Source: Kingdonia uniflora (taxonomy: Eukaryota > Streptophyta > Magnoliopsida > Ranunculales > Circaeasteraceae). Taken from it: 64,000 nt of DNA. How positions within the stretch are numbered: the stretch's first letter is position 1; each line of letters starts with the position of its first letter. The DNA lies in the NCBI GenBank assembly GCA_014058105.1, contig JACGCM010001272.1, positions 2,852,001-2,916,000 of the forward strand, written 5' to 3'. The notes under the pieces were generated by a model. It made no database searches. It was not told the DNA's origin and saw only the letters and a list, made by a program, of their open reading frames with translations. A program made the position numbers and the translations under genes. This document shows positions 48,391-58,308 of the stretch, piece by piece.

Positions 48391-48507
48391 ATTTTGGCTC
48401 CCACTAGCAGTCTCGTAATTGAGACACAACTAGTTACAGGCAGTCTCGTAACTGAGATGACTAGCAGTCTCGTAACTGAGACACAACTAGTTACCAAATA
48501 GAATACA

Positions 48508-48996
48508 ATGGTTAGTACAGCACCTAAAATGAATAGTACTAAACCCATCTTATTGATCAGTAATCTTCGACCCTTAGATTCGCAGAATTCTAAATCTGAG
48601 GACCATCAGGAAGTTAGCATTAAATACTCTGAGACTGTTGACCCTATGGATGACAGTATTGAACAATTTAATGTTAACAATCTTACTAGAATCTCTACAT
48701 CAGATGTCACTAAAAACTCTTTTGCTAGTAAATCCGAAGAAAGCAAAATTCAAGCCATTGAGTCTAGCTCTTATGCTATCGATTCATCATCTTCTAAAAA
48801 ATCTGCCACTCAGCATCTTTTTACAGAAGAAACTTTTCCGAATCACAATTCCTCTAATAGGAAAACCATTTATAAATGGCCTACAGAAGAATTAGATGAA
48901 ATATCTGAACATCCTTTTAAAAAACAGAATTTAAAAGGAAAGAGATATAGAGAATGTTATCACCAGTTTCCTTATTACCACAAACATAGAAAATGA
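48508..48996 (+). CDS. Ser-rich ORF of the pararetrovirus-like copy
   Basis: A 162-residue frame with an acidic, serine-rich centre (ESSSYAIDSSSSKKSATQ) and a basic tail (KGKRYRECYHQFPYYHKHRK). The tail has only one Cys, so a capsid-type CCHC zinc knuckle is not present. It precedes the protease region and could be a degraded capsid or linker region. Unrecognised otherwise. Confidence 0.4.
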   Translation: MVSTAPKMNSTKPILLISNLRPLDSQNSKSEDHQEVSIKYSETVDPMDDSIEQFNVNNLTRISTSDVTKNSFASKSEESKIQAIESSSYAIDSSSSKKSATQHLFTEETFPNHNSSNRKTIYKWPTEELDEISEHPFKKQNLKGKRYRECYHQFPYYHKHRK

Positions 48997-49284
48997 ACGA
49001 AGTATAAAGATAAACTGTATAACAATTCTCCAAACCAGTATGCAAACCGTATCTATAGGAATTCCATACATCAGCATAAACTTAAGTCTAGAAAACTATT
49101 ACCTCATTTTTCTGACCAAACTGTATCAGTCAACAAAATTGACCATTATCTTCCTTTCATTACAGAACCACCTAGTGATGAATATTCAGAATCCATTTTT
49201 AACCATAAGGGGAAAACCATTACTGACATAAATGGCTTACAACTGAATACTCTTACTACTACCCAGAATGAAATTATATCCATT

Positions 49285-49953
49285 GTGGATACGATTCCTA
49301 ATCCTGAAAATAGAACCAAAATTCTAAGTATTTGTCTCCAACAAATGCTTCAGGATAACCGAATATCTGGCATAGAACAATCACTTTCTGAAAAATCTTC
49401 AGAAATCATCCAACACATGGAAACTGAACAGCCAATCACTATTCAAAATCTCCGCACAAAAATTAATACTTTAAAATTCGAAATTAAACATTTAAAAATC
49501 TCTGAACAATTACCAGGCTCTAACATTAACCACCTACAGTATATTCAGAAGAACAACCCGAAGATTTTATCAGAAAAAATTGGTCATCCTCAAAAGGAAG
49601 ATAACCTTTGTCTAAATCCTATTCAGAAGGTTATTACCCAGAAATGGCATATTCAAGTTACTATTGTCATTAACAATGAATTTACCATCCATAATGTTAT
49701 TGCCCTTGTGGACAGTGGCGCTGACCTTAACTGTATCCAAGAAGGATTGGTTCCAACCAAATACTTTGAAAAAACTATCCAATCCCTTATCTCTGTTAGT
49801 GGTAATACACTACAAATCCATTATAAGCTCCCTGAGGCTTTGATCTCTAACAAAGGTGTTTGTATTCCTTCAACCTTTCTTTTGGTCCGTAACCTTCAGC
49901 AGCAAATCATTATTGGCACTCCTTTCCTTAGTCTTCTTTATGCCTTTGCATAA
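49285..49953 (+). pseudogene. aspartic protease region of the pararetrovirus-like copy
   Basis: The 222-residue frame has a coiled-coil-like first half and a retropepsin-type motif, ALVDSGADLNCIQEGL (about residues 144-159), followed by IIIGTPFLSLLY (about 208-219), the conserved C-terminal protease segment. It ends in a stop 3' of this motif, while related polyproteins continue into RT. A second overlapping frame (49856-50410) carries on. Confidence 0.7.
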
Positions 49954-50410
49954 GGTTGATCAGAAAGGAATTTGGTGTAAATATCAAGGTCAAGAAATTA
50001 GTTTTGAATTCATTAGAAGTCCTGAAATTAGGATAATTAATGAACTTAAAACTATTATTGATTCCAAAACAAACCATCTGAATTTCCTGCAAGAAGAATG
50101 CCATGTCATGGACATTTCTCATAGGCTTCAGTCCTCTGAGGTCAAAATCAGAATTAAAACTATTGAACAACAATTCATTAGTGAAGTCTGCAGCAACATT
50201 CCTACTGCTTTCTGGAATCGAAAGCAACATGTTGTTTCACTACCATATAAGCAGGATTTTGATGAAAAAACTCAAATTCCTACTAAAGCTAGGCCTAGTC
50301 AAATGAATTCTGAATATCTTACACTATGTAAAAAGAAATTCAAGATCTTCTTGACAAAAACCTTATCCGTAAGAGTTACTCTCCTTGGAACTGTACAGCC
50401 TTCTATGTAA

Positions 50411-51598
50411 ACAAGAATGCTGAGAAGGAACGATGAGCTCCCAGGCTTGCAGTTAACTATAAGCCTCTCAATGACTCTCTCAAATCGATCCGTTACCCAA
50501 TCCCGAATAAAAAAAGACCTTTTAAATCGTCTTTATAATGCTATTATCTTCTCTAAATTTGACTTAAAATCAGGATACTGGCAAATCCAGATTAGTGAGA
50601 ACGATAAATATAAAACTGCCTTTACAGTACCATTTGGCCATTTTGAATGGAATGTCATGCCTTTTGGATTAAAAAATGCCCCATCCAAATTTTAGAATAT
50701 TATGAATGATATTTTCATCCCTTATTCTGATTTATGTATTGTTTATATTGATGATATTCTTTTATTCTCTAATACTATTGATCAACACTTTAAACATCTT
50801 AAAATCCTTAATGATGTTATCCGTCGCAATGGTTTGGTCCTTTCTGCCCCTAAAATCAAGCTGTTCCAATTAATAGTAAGATTCTTAGGACATAACATTT
50901 CAAAATGACAAATTATCCCTATTGATAGAAGTATTGAGTTTGCTTCCAAATTTCCCGATGAAATTAAGAAGAAACCCCAATTACAACGATTTCTTGGTAG
51001 TCTCAATTATTTTGCAGACTATTATCAGAATCTTGTCCAGGATAGTGCGATCTTATACAATAGACTCACTAAGACTCCTACCCCCTAGACCTCTGAACAT
51101 ACCCAAGCTGTTCAGCGTATCAAACTATGTGTTAAACAGCTCCCTTGCTTAGGTCTTGCTAATCCTCACCGGCCTAAGGTAGTAGAAACTGATGCCTCTG
51201 ACTTAGGTTTTGGAGGAATATTAAAATAAAGGAACCCTTCTTCACAAAAAGAAGAATTGCTTCGTTTTACATTTGGAAAGTGGAAGACAGCTCAAAAGAA
51301 CTATTCCACTATTAAAAAAGAAATGCTAGCTATTGTCAAAAGTATTCCTAAATTTCAGAATGATTTATTAAATCAAACTTTTTTACTCAGAATTGATTGC
51401 AGCTCTACCAAAGACATAATTCAAAAAGATGTTAAAAATCTTGTATCTAAACAAATATTTGCTAGATGGCAATCTGAATTATCTGCTTTTGATTTCTCTA
51501 TTGAGTATATTAAAGGCAATCAGAATTCTCTTCCTGATTTTCTTACCAGGGAATTTATGCAGGAGAAATCCGAAGAATCCAAACATGAAACCTCATGA
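50411..51598 (+). pseudogene. reverse transcriptase and RNase H of the pararetrovirus-like copy (broken)
   Basis: RT motifs occur in successive frames: FDLKSGYWQIQI, FGLKNAPSKF (followed by an in-frame stop), and VYIDDILLFS with the YIDD active site intact (within 50702-50908). A stop follows near 50906, and further stops occur near 51087 and 51226. RNase H is recognisable from VVETDASDLGFGG (about 51181), through QKNYSTIKKEMLAIVKSI, to NSLPDFLTREF at the end of the 51257-51598 frame. No integrase follows. At least four stops or shifts separate these parts. Confidence 0.75.
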
Positions 51599-52832
51599 AC
51601 GAGGTTGGGGTCAAAACAGTCAAAATAAAAATCTGAATCTGAATCCGAATCAGAAGCTTCCTACTAACAGTAATCCAGAGTTTAAGAAAACTGTTAGAGA
51701 TGCTCTTAAACTGGATATTATTTATCATCAGAAAGCATTAGTTAAAGAAAGTATGTTAACCCTTTCTTTTGAAGACCTTAAACTCCATCAGGATGCTTGG
51801 GGTCTCAAAGAACGATATTTTGCAAATCAGAATTATATGGTCCAAGAAGGCCGTTATCGGTACGTTTATGAGGCCATGTTGATCAAAACTGCCTCTGTTC
51901 AACTTGAACACCATCATTTAAATCCGAAAGATCTGAAAAGTTCTATAACACATTCTAAGTGTTATGTTACTAGGGTTTTACACCTATCTGAATGGGGTCT
52001 TGATCCTACCAAATCAAAGACTCTTAAACTGAACGGCCAACAATATAATTATTGGGATTATATTCAAGCCTGGCATTATACTTTTTACTATCAAAACCCT
52101 ATCAGAAAACATACTTGGTTTTTCTGCCTTAATCCAGATATTATAAAAAGATATGGTTTCCCCACTTGGTTCCTCAATTGGTGGGAAAAAATGGGACCCG
52201 ACTTTGATATTCTGCCAAAAGCACTTCAGAATCCCTTTACCCTTTGGTATGAATTTCATCCCAAGCTCAAGGGTAAAACTGTAATTAATCTAACAGGTAT
52301 AACTGGTAATTTTCAGGGACATAATATTACTTTTAACTTTATCAGTAATCCCAATCACATGCAGTCTTTTTCAGGAACAAAGCTTCTTCAATTACGTACC
52401 AGCTCTATCAGAACTAGGATAGAAAATCTACCTACTACAGAATCCCATACAGATTTACTGCATGGATCCCAACCGAATACTAACCGAATTGTTACAACAG
52501 AATCTACTGTACATAACAAGGCAGCTTTAGCCCATTTTATCCGTCACTCTGGGAAATCTTCTCAGAATAAACTGAATACTCTATCCGAAAATGTTAAGCA
52601 GCATCGCCTGGCTTATCATACATCTCAATCCAACACTAAGTTGGACTTAGCCGATCTTACTCGGGGAAATAGTAAGGCTAGTCCAGAGCAAACGACTTAT
52701 GGTAAAGACATATCAAATCCGTTGACACCTGTCAGTTTTGTAAAAACTGAAAGTCTGGTTAAACAATCAGACATTATTCGCCACCCCGAATTATCCGTTA
52801 TTCCTAAATCTGAATTAACAAGCCAACTTTAA
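51585..52832 (+). CDS. Trp/aromatic-rich ORF after RNase H, unknown function
   Basis: This 415-residue frame is intact. Its ATG at 51585 overlaps the end of the RNase H frame by 14 bases, an arrangement typical of compact viral genomes. The N-terminus is Asn/Gln-rich. The centre is rich in Trp and Tyr (WDYIQAWHYTFYYQ, WFFCLNPDIIKRYGF, WFLNWWEKMGP). The C-terminal third is Ser/Thr-rich and of low complexity. Position after RT-RNase H could suggest a transactivator or ORF2-like product, but I see no diagnostic motif and do not assign one. Confidence 0.5.
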   Translation: MKPHERGWGQNSQNKNLNLNPNQKLPTNSNPEFKKTVRDALKLDIIYHQKALVKESMLTLSFEDLKLHQDAWGLKERYFANQNYMVQEGRYRYVYEAMLIKTASVQLEHHHLNPKDLKSSITHSKCYVTRVLHLSEWGLDPTKSKTLKLNGQQYNYWDYIQAWHYTFYYQNPIRKHTWFFCLNPDIIKRYGFPTWFLNWWEKMGPDFDILPKALQNPFTLWYEFHPKLKGKTVINLTGITGNFQGHNITFNFISNPNHMQSFSGTKLLQLRTSSIRTRIENLPTTESHTDLLHGSQPNTNRIVTTESTVHNKAALAHFIRHSGKSSQNKLNTLSENVKQHRLAYHTSQSNTKLDLADLTRGNSKASPEQTTYGKDISNPLTPVSFVKTESLVKQSDIIRHPELSVIPKSELTSQL

Positions 52833-53028
52833 ACAGTATATCAGCACCCGGTATGTTAAGACAAGCAGTACCTATCAGCCATATTACAACAGTACTCCAG
52901 CACTCAACAGAAAATATCAGTATCCTAATCTTATGGGACCCGCAGAACACTTCGCCGAAGAATCGTATACTCAGCACTCAGAACGCACTAAGAATACCTC
53001 CGTCATCACTTTATCTGAAAGTCAAAAG

Positions 53029-53165
53029 CAACCACTATGTGGGCTTCACCAACCACTATGTGGGATCCACCAAATACTATGTGGGATCCACCAACCACTT
53101 TGTGGGACCAACAGAGCACTTTGTGGGACCAGAAGACCACTATGTGGGACCCGACGACCACTTAC
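53029..53165 (+). repeat. tandem ~20-bp repeats upstream of a TATA box
   Basis: About seven imperfect copies of CCACTATGTGGGATCCACCA lie head to tail and end just before TATATAAGG at 53172. Each contains the near-palindrome CCAC(T)ATGTGG. Confidence 0.8.
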
Positions 53166-53171
53166 CTCGCC

Positions 53172-53378
53172 TATATAAGGAGCTTGAAGACTTAGTTTTA
53201 GGTACGCTTTCATTTACGCATTTATTTTCACTCTTTTACTCTCCTCTCTTGTTTCCTCCAGTTCTCAAGTTCTAAGTTTGTAAGCTGTAAGTTACCACTG
53301 TACATCTTCCACCCTCTGTAAGCTGTAAGCTATCTGTACATCTTTCACCCTCTGTAAGTCTTCTATTATCTAAATAAA
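53172..53378 (+). promoter_or_regulatory. TATA box and poly-A signal of the pararetrovirus-like copy
   Basis: TATATAAGG at 53172-53180 would place transcript starts near 53205. AATAAA at 53373-53378 lies about 170 bases beyond. In pararetroviruses the genomic RNA passes the poly-A signal once and is cut there on the second pass, giving a terminally redundant transcript. A duplicated CTGTAAGCTGTAAG segment lies between them. Confidence 0.6.
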
Positions 53379-53399
53379 GCTCTAAAGGTTGTTTATATA

Positions 53400-53907
53400 G
53401 TTTGTTAATAAGTATTCACAAAGTGCACGCACACCCCTGAGGGTGTCTTCATAGGTGAGAGGGCCTGAAAGAGCATCCTCATAACCTTAGTTTTAGTTTA
53501 TGTTCTAGTTTATCTGTATATTTAAGTTTATTAGTTTGTTTCAAATATCCTTGTGCTCGTTACTCCGAGTAACGATCTAGCCAACAACTGTTGAGTACTA
53601 AGCTCTACCTAAGCATTCCTCTTTGAGGAAAGACGGTATCTTTTACTCCATCTTAAAGCAGTTGGGTAGCCTCTGGCTACTTACTTGTTGAAAAAACAAC
53701 AAAATTCTTTTATGATCTGAATAGTAAGTGTTTTTCTTGTATTAGTTTTGTATGATCTAAATAGTAACTGTTTGTACTGTTTAAGTTTTGTATGATCTGA
53801 ATAGTGTTTGATTTTACTGTTTAAAATAAACTGTTTATAGTTTAAAACCTCAGTTTGTTTCGTTTTAGTTCCTTAGCCGTTCTGATTAGATCTTTCCCCC
53901 TTTCATT
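53400..53907 (+). other. leader region of the pararetrovirus-like copy
   Basis: This is a non-coding stretch between the poly-A signal and the end of the element. It contains three tandem copies of a unit with TTTTGTATGATCTGAATAGT (about 53705-53830). It corresponds to the leader that precedes the primer site in a circular genome. Confidence 0.5.
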
Positions 53908-54005
53908 GAACAAGATAATTAAGAGAAGAATAGAGATATTTTATTGAAGAATAATAACTCACTATACCCTCAGAGGTTCAGTGTTACAAAAGATAACCCA
54001 ATATT

Positions 54006-54377
54006 GACATGGCAAGTAGGGTCCATCATGTTGGTGTGGCATTGACTACACAAGCAAACCTTTTCACAATTATGAATATCACAAGCGGTATAATTTGTTT
54101 CGAAAGGGGAAAAAAAGTCATACAGGTTAGTGATATTTCACATTTTCTACAGATTCAAGTTTTGTCACTGTAGGTGTATTAGCTCTGGATCTTTGATCAC
54201 ATCATAACTCATATGATAAGAGCCAGAATTGGGTAGAGTAAAAAAACTGACATAAAAATTAGAAGCCAATTCGTACAAAATTTGCACTAGTAAATAGGGC
54301 TAACAAGCTACATAGAAAAGCTAGAAAACAATCCAAAACAGCACTAGTCTCACTGACAAAGTTCTTAGACAACCATA
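54006..54377. other. fibrillarin 3' flank
   Basis: Between the copia C LTR and the fibrillarin stop. It should contain the fibrillarin 3' UTR on the minus strand. The first 37 bases match 46934-46970 in inverted orientation. Confidence 0.4.
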
Positions 54378-57300
54378 TTAAGCAGCAGCAGCACCCTTTT
54401 GTTTCTTGGGCATTCTATAGCCACCAACAACACAAGCATGATCTCGTTCAAAGGGCTCGAGGGTGACTTGCTCCGAAGGCCTGAACTGATCTAGCTGCAG
54501 CTTCTTCACTTCTTGAGCAAACACTGCCTCAGCTGGAACAGTAGAATCTATACAGTTGGCCTGAAATAAACAGTGTCAAATTATAAATATCCAAATATCA
54601 ATCATACAAGTAAAGTTTGTTCTCGTCAGAAAAGTGAAAGCTAGTCAACAAGTTCGATCAAACAAACCTTAATTGAGATAACAAAGTGACCACCATTTTT
54701 AAGAAAATATGAGGCATTCAGTGCTAAAATCCTAGCCTGTTAGAAGAAACATAGTTCAGCACAATAGAATGACGGAAGCAAGTTAGTAAACCTGTTATGT
54801 AAGTCAAGAATATAAACAATATATAAGTTCACCAACTCCAGAGGAATAAAAGGCTTTAATTTAAGACTAATATAGCAAAACCAATTGGCAATCAAAAATA
54901 GTACTGCAGGCAAAGCTACAATTAGAACCTCAAAATTGATAATAAGAAACGGTCAAAGTTTCAATTGCGCAGAAAATTGTCCATACTGTCATACATATGA
55001 AGATTTGATAGGTGAAGCTGCAAAAAAGTAAAATCTGGGACTTCGAAAGCATCAGAAGCTCGAAGCTACATCATCCAAAAATTCCTGAAGAGGAATTCGA
55101 GTAATTTCATCATATGCTTCGTAATTTTTAAGGAAATAGGTTATATAAAGAAGAAATAAACGTTACCCGCAGACAGTAATGCATAAAAAATTGTGGCATA
55201 CTTAACAAATGTACTAGTCAAATGAGGCGCATCTACAAAGACTAGTAACAACGCAGACCACTCTATGGCTTCTACCTTTTATCTCCAAAGTTATGTGCCT
55301 ATTACATTATCAAAATTTATTCTAGGTAACAACACTTCACTTGATAAAAAAAACAAAACGTGCCCAACACTCGGACACAAGTGTCCAACACTATTTACAA
55401 GATACTATTCTATTTTCTGCCGTTTTCGACACCCCGTATCCGTGTCGTTGTTACCAAGAAATTTAACCTCAATAATTAATCCCTTTGATTAAAAAAACCT
55501 ATAGCGCACACGCTCATACTGTCATAAACCACCCTTAGTTAACTTATGATTCCAGCCCTCTGAACATAAAATCGAGAATCATAAACCAAATAGAAACTGT
55601 CACCTCAACCTATCTACTACCACATCTGTAAACCGTATACAACAATTAGTGCCCTCTCTTCCACAACTCCTTGTTTAGCAATGACAACTATATCTTATGC
55701 TCTCTTATCTATTTTGTTGCTTTGATGCAGAGAGAGAGGGGGGGGGGGGGGGGGGGGGGGGGGGTGGGGGGGGTGCTGGTTTTCTAAAAGATTCAAAAAT
55801 GGATTTACGCTTCGATTGGGGTGGTTTGTTAGTATTGAGGCATCCTAAACAAAACACGGTATATCAGCTAGGACAGGGTTTCAGTTGATGTAAACCAACC
55901 CTTTACTTCATTTTAATTTTCTATAAGACAATAGGAGGGGTATTTGGTGAAACAATTAGGCTAATTAGAAAAAATAGGAAGTTGGGACTCTTAAATATCA
56001 CAGTAACGTTGTACATTTGTCTGCTTTGATTTAGGTGCGGAACTTTTTTCTGGCCTAATTTTTGATAACGGTGTATTTATTCAACCTAAATACACAAATT
56101 ATATGCTATATTATGAATTAATTAAAACAAAACTGTATCAGACAAGGTCCGTAGCCTTATCATTGTTTACATATACAATAAAAAAGCTACAGACATGTTG
56201 AAAGCTAATTCAAGTTCAGGAAAAAAAATACTCAAGGAAAACTTATTTTGCATCAGAAACTCGAGTTTACATCACCCATAGTGTCTTGAAGGGGAATCCG
56301 AGTAACTCATCATTTGCGGATATACAGCATTTGAAAAAACACAGGAAATTTTTTTGGGAATCTCCGAGCATCTTGAACTAACTAACTCCCAACACATTCT
56401 AAAGCCTTAACAGTGATGTGTCATTGATACTTGAAGAAGAAGAAAAAGTAGATGGCCTGAAAATTGATATTCAGTCATGGGTAAAATGCAGTGAGGAAAA
56501 TCATAAATGAGATACAAATAAAAGAATTAACACACCTGATCTGGTTGAGCGACATCAGAGAAGATAACATCAACCATGCCAACCAACATCCGGTATTTGG
56601 CAGGATGTCTAGCATCCTCAATGATTGGTATAATATTGGTGCGCTTCTTTGCCATGTTGACCAAATCCCTACCACTTCTATGTGAGAATTCAACAGCATA
56701 GACCACTCCAGTCTATAAGTACAATGAGATGAATTAAATCAATGAAATGTCAAATACAAAATCGAAATTGATAGCAAGTTGTATAAATGAAAAGAAATTC
56801 ACATTTATAGCATTTTTACTTACTGGTCCAACAAGGTCAGAAACATGAGAAACTGTGGTACCAGAAGCAGCTCCTAAGTAAAGAACCCGTGCTCCAGGAA
56901 TCTTGAGAAAGGGTAACCAAAATAAAACAATCATTGGAAGTACAATTGCTACAGAAAAGAGAAATAATTTACCAAATATTCCGAAGAGACTATTTGTCTT
57001 AAGAGATGGTAAAAACACATGTGCTGCCCTAATATGCGTAGAATATCCCCCAAGATACTGATAAGAAACTGCCTCGGTATCTTAAGGGAGGTATCCAAGA
57101 GAAAACCGCAGTTGTATGTTTACTATTAATCTCCAAGAACTCCATTATCTCTAAAACGAAGTGCTTGGAGCAGTTAACACTTACAATATGAATGTTGTCA
57201 AGCCCGCCAAGAATAGCTGCAGCCAACTTTGAGCGGAAGGGGTTCCATACTCTGTATTCAATCTTTGTGGCATCTTCAGCCTGAAAAGAAAAGAACGAAG

Positions 57301-58241
57301 GACAAAGGGGTAAAAATCAAGTACAAAAGTTCATAACGCTAAGCATATAGGTTTAAATAAGTGCGTAAATGTCAAAAGCAAAATAGTATATTGCCATATA
57401 TCGACTTAATGGGCTCTGATATCACAAGTACTAGTAACTTTGAAACAAAATAATCCTGCATTCATTCTCAAAATAAAAAACAAAAACTGCATAGAAAGTG
57501 AAAGAGAAAGATCACTTGATGAAAAGGTCAACTAAGCAAAAGCATGTTAATTCAGACATAAACAATCTCCAAAAACACACCCATTACATATTTTGACTTG
57601 TACCCAGAAGCTAAAGTATAGTTTGCATCAGAGAAGAATAAATTGCAAATATACTTCCATAACATAGGAAAGCCTAAGTGAAAGATTACAATGCTAAAAA
57701 CTCTAGAAACACTCAACATCATGGTCATAGCAAACACATAAACACCCCACATTGGTCAATCAACAAAATGACTAAATGTGACATGAAGCTAGAGTAATTA
57801 ACATTACAAAATCACAAAAAGAATAAAAATGAAAACTTTACCTGAATAGAGATCCTCTTCTCACCATAAACAGCTTCTCCAGGAACCATGTTCTTAGTAA
57901 CAAGAGCATCTTCCTTACCCTTAGCAATGAAAACCCCTTCATGTCTATGAGGTTCAACTATAACCTTCGTCCCACCTCGCATTCCACCGCCTCGACCACC
58001 CCCACGACCCCTTCCACCATCTCGACCTCCTCTACCACCCCCACGACCCCTTCCACCTCCACTATCTCTACCTCCTCTTCCACCACCTCTACCTCCTCTT
58101 CCACCTCCATCACTTCGACCCCTGAATCCACCTCCTCCACGACCTCCTGCAAATTAAACAATTAGGGTTTGTTATTGAATGTAAATGAAACTAATTAAGG
58201 TTTGTGATTGAATTAGAAGTACCTCTAATTGGTGGCCTCAT
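54378..58241 (-). CDS. FIB: fibrillarin, box C/D snoRNP rRNA 2'-O-methyltransferase (7 exons)
   Basis: Exons, all in frame: 58223-58241, 57842-58146, 57185-57280, 56824-56901, 56536-56712, 54668-54736, 54378-54560; 308 residues, the usual plant length. Residues 1 to about 65 form a Gly/Arg-rich (GAR) domain, coded by repeated GGTGGACG-type codons. The methyltransferase fold follows: [25 protein letters not shown], the SAM-binding [15 protein letters not shown] (146-160), [14 protein letters not shown], and [11 protein letters not shown]. The C-terminus is basic, ending KKQKGAAAA. Fibrillarin is the catalytic subunit of nucleolar box C/D snoRNPs. Within [10 protein letters not shown] the usual Lys before PG is Ile (K to I), which I regard as a substitution. 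Intron 5 is large (54737-56535) and holds two snoRNA candidates. Confidence 0.97.
55046..55119 (-). ncRNA. box C/D snoRNA candidate in fibrillarin intron 5 (copy A, U60f-like position)
   Basis: On the minus strand a C box ATGATGA (55107-55113) and a D box CTGA (55052-55055) lie 50-odd bases apart. AAGCA before the C box pairs with TGCTT after the D box to form a terminal stem. A C'-like GGATGATG lies between. Arabidopsis fibrillarin genes host snoRNA U60f in the same intron (established knowledge), so orthology is likely. Confidence 0.75.
55739..55774 (+). repeat. poly-G/GGGG tract in fibrillarin intron 5
   Basis: An (AG)n start passes into about 33 Gs with a single T interruption. On the minus (transcribed) strand this is a C tract in the pre-mRNA. 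Confidence 0.8.
56249..56320 (-). ncRNA. box C/D snoRNA candidate in fibrillarin intron 5 (copy B)
   Basis: A C box ATGATGA (56307-56313) and D box CTGA (56253-56256) show the same spacing as copy A. Shared segments are GTTACTCGGATTCC (ATTACTCGAATTCC in A), a C'-like GGTGATGTA, and ACTCGAGTTTCTGATGC (CTTCGAGCTTCTGATGC in A). The terminal stem is shorter (GCA/TGC) than in copy A. Confidence 0.72.
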
Positions 58242-58308
58242 CTTTAGCTAGGTTTGGCTTTTAATTTTTGGGAGAAGTGTTTTCAGAGGTTGGGGGAGAA
58301 GAGGCTGG

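Larger units (their letters stand above)
47616..53907 (+). mobile_element. endogenous pararetrovirus-like copy (Caulimoviridae-like), linearised at the primer site
   Basis: Order on the plus strand: 28-base terminal overlap, tRNA-Met primer site, N-terminal ORFs, aspartic protease, RT, RNase H, a further ORF, repeats, TATA box, poly-A signal, leader, and the 28-base overlap again (47648-47675 versus 53881-53907). No long terminal repeats and no integrase motif are visible. In a circular pararetroviral genome the promoter and leader lie just before the primer site; this copy has exactly that permutation. Several frames are broken by stops and shifts, so it is a fossil. The host junctions lie in a copia LTR and carry a 20-base direct repeat. 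An unusual LTR element that lost its 5' LTR is the alternative. Confidence 0.72.
37155..54005 (-). mobile_element. decayed Ty1/copia element (copia C) with three nested insertions
   Basis: LTR-like sequences at 37155-37611 and at 47530-47594 continuing at 53909-54005 share the block around CAGTTAATCAAAG, GATATTTTATTGAAGAATAA and GATAACCCAATAT. Between them minus-strand copia RT/RNase H remnants are recognisable at 37.7-38.3 kb and 41.9 kb. A CACTA element (38688-41725) splits RT, a hAT-like MITE sits at 45220-45732, and a pararetrovirus-like copy splits the right LTR. Much of 42.2-47.5 kb is too degraded to assign; it would be integrase, gag and leader. Confidence 0.7.

Noticed and set aside
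47616..53907. interpretation of the viral copy as a normal Ty3 LTR element
   Set aside because: No long terminal repeat at the 5' end, only a 28-base overlap around the primer site, and no integrase motif between RNase H and the promoter. It is kept as the alternative in the feature entry.
55697..55888. plus-strand ORF with poly-Gly
   Set aside because: It is created by the G homopolymer inside a fibrillarin intron.
57941..58165. Ser/Thr-rich plus-strand ORF
   Set aside because: It is antisense to the Gly/Arg-rich repeat of fibrillarin exon 2, whose codons give STSTT-like translations on the other strand.
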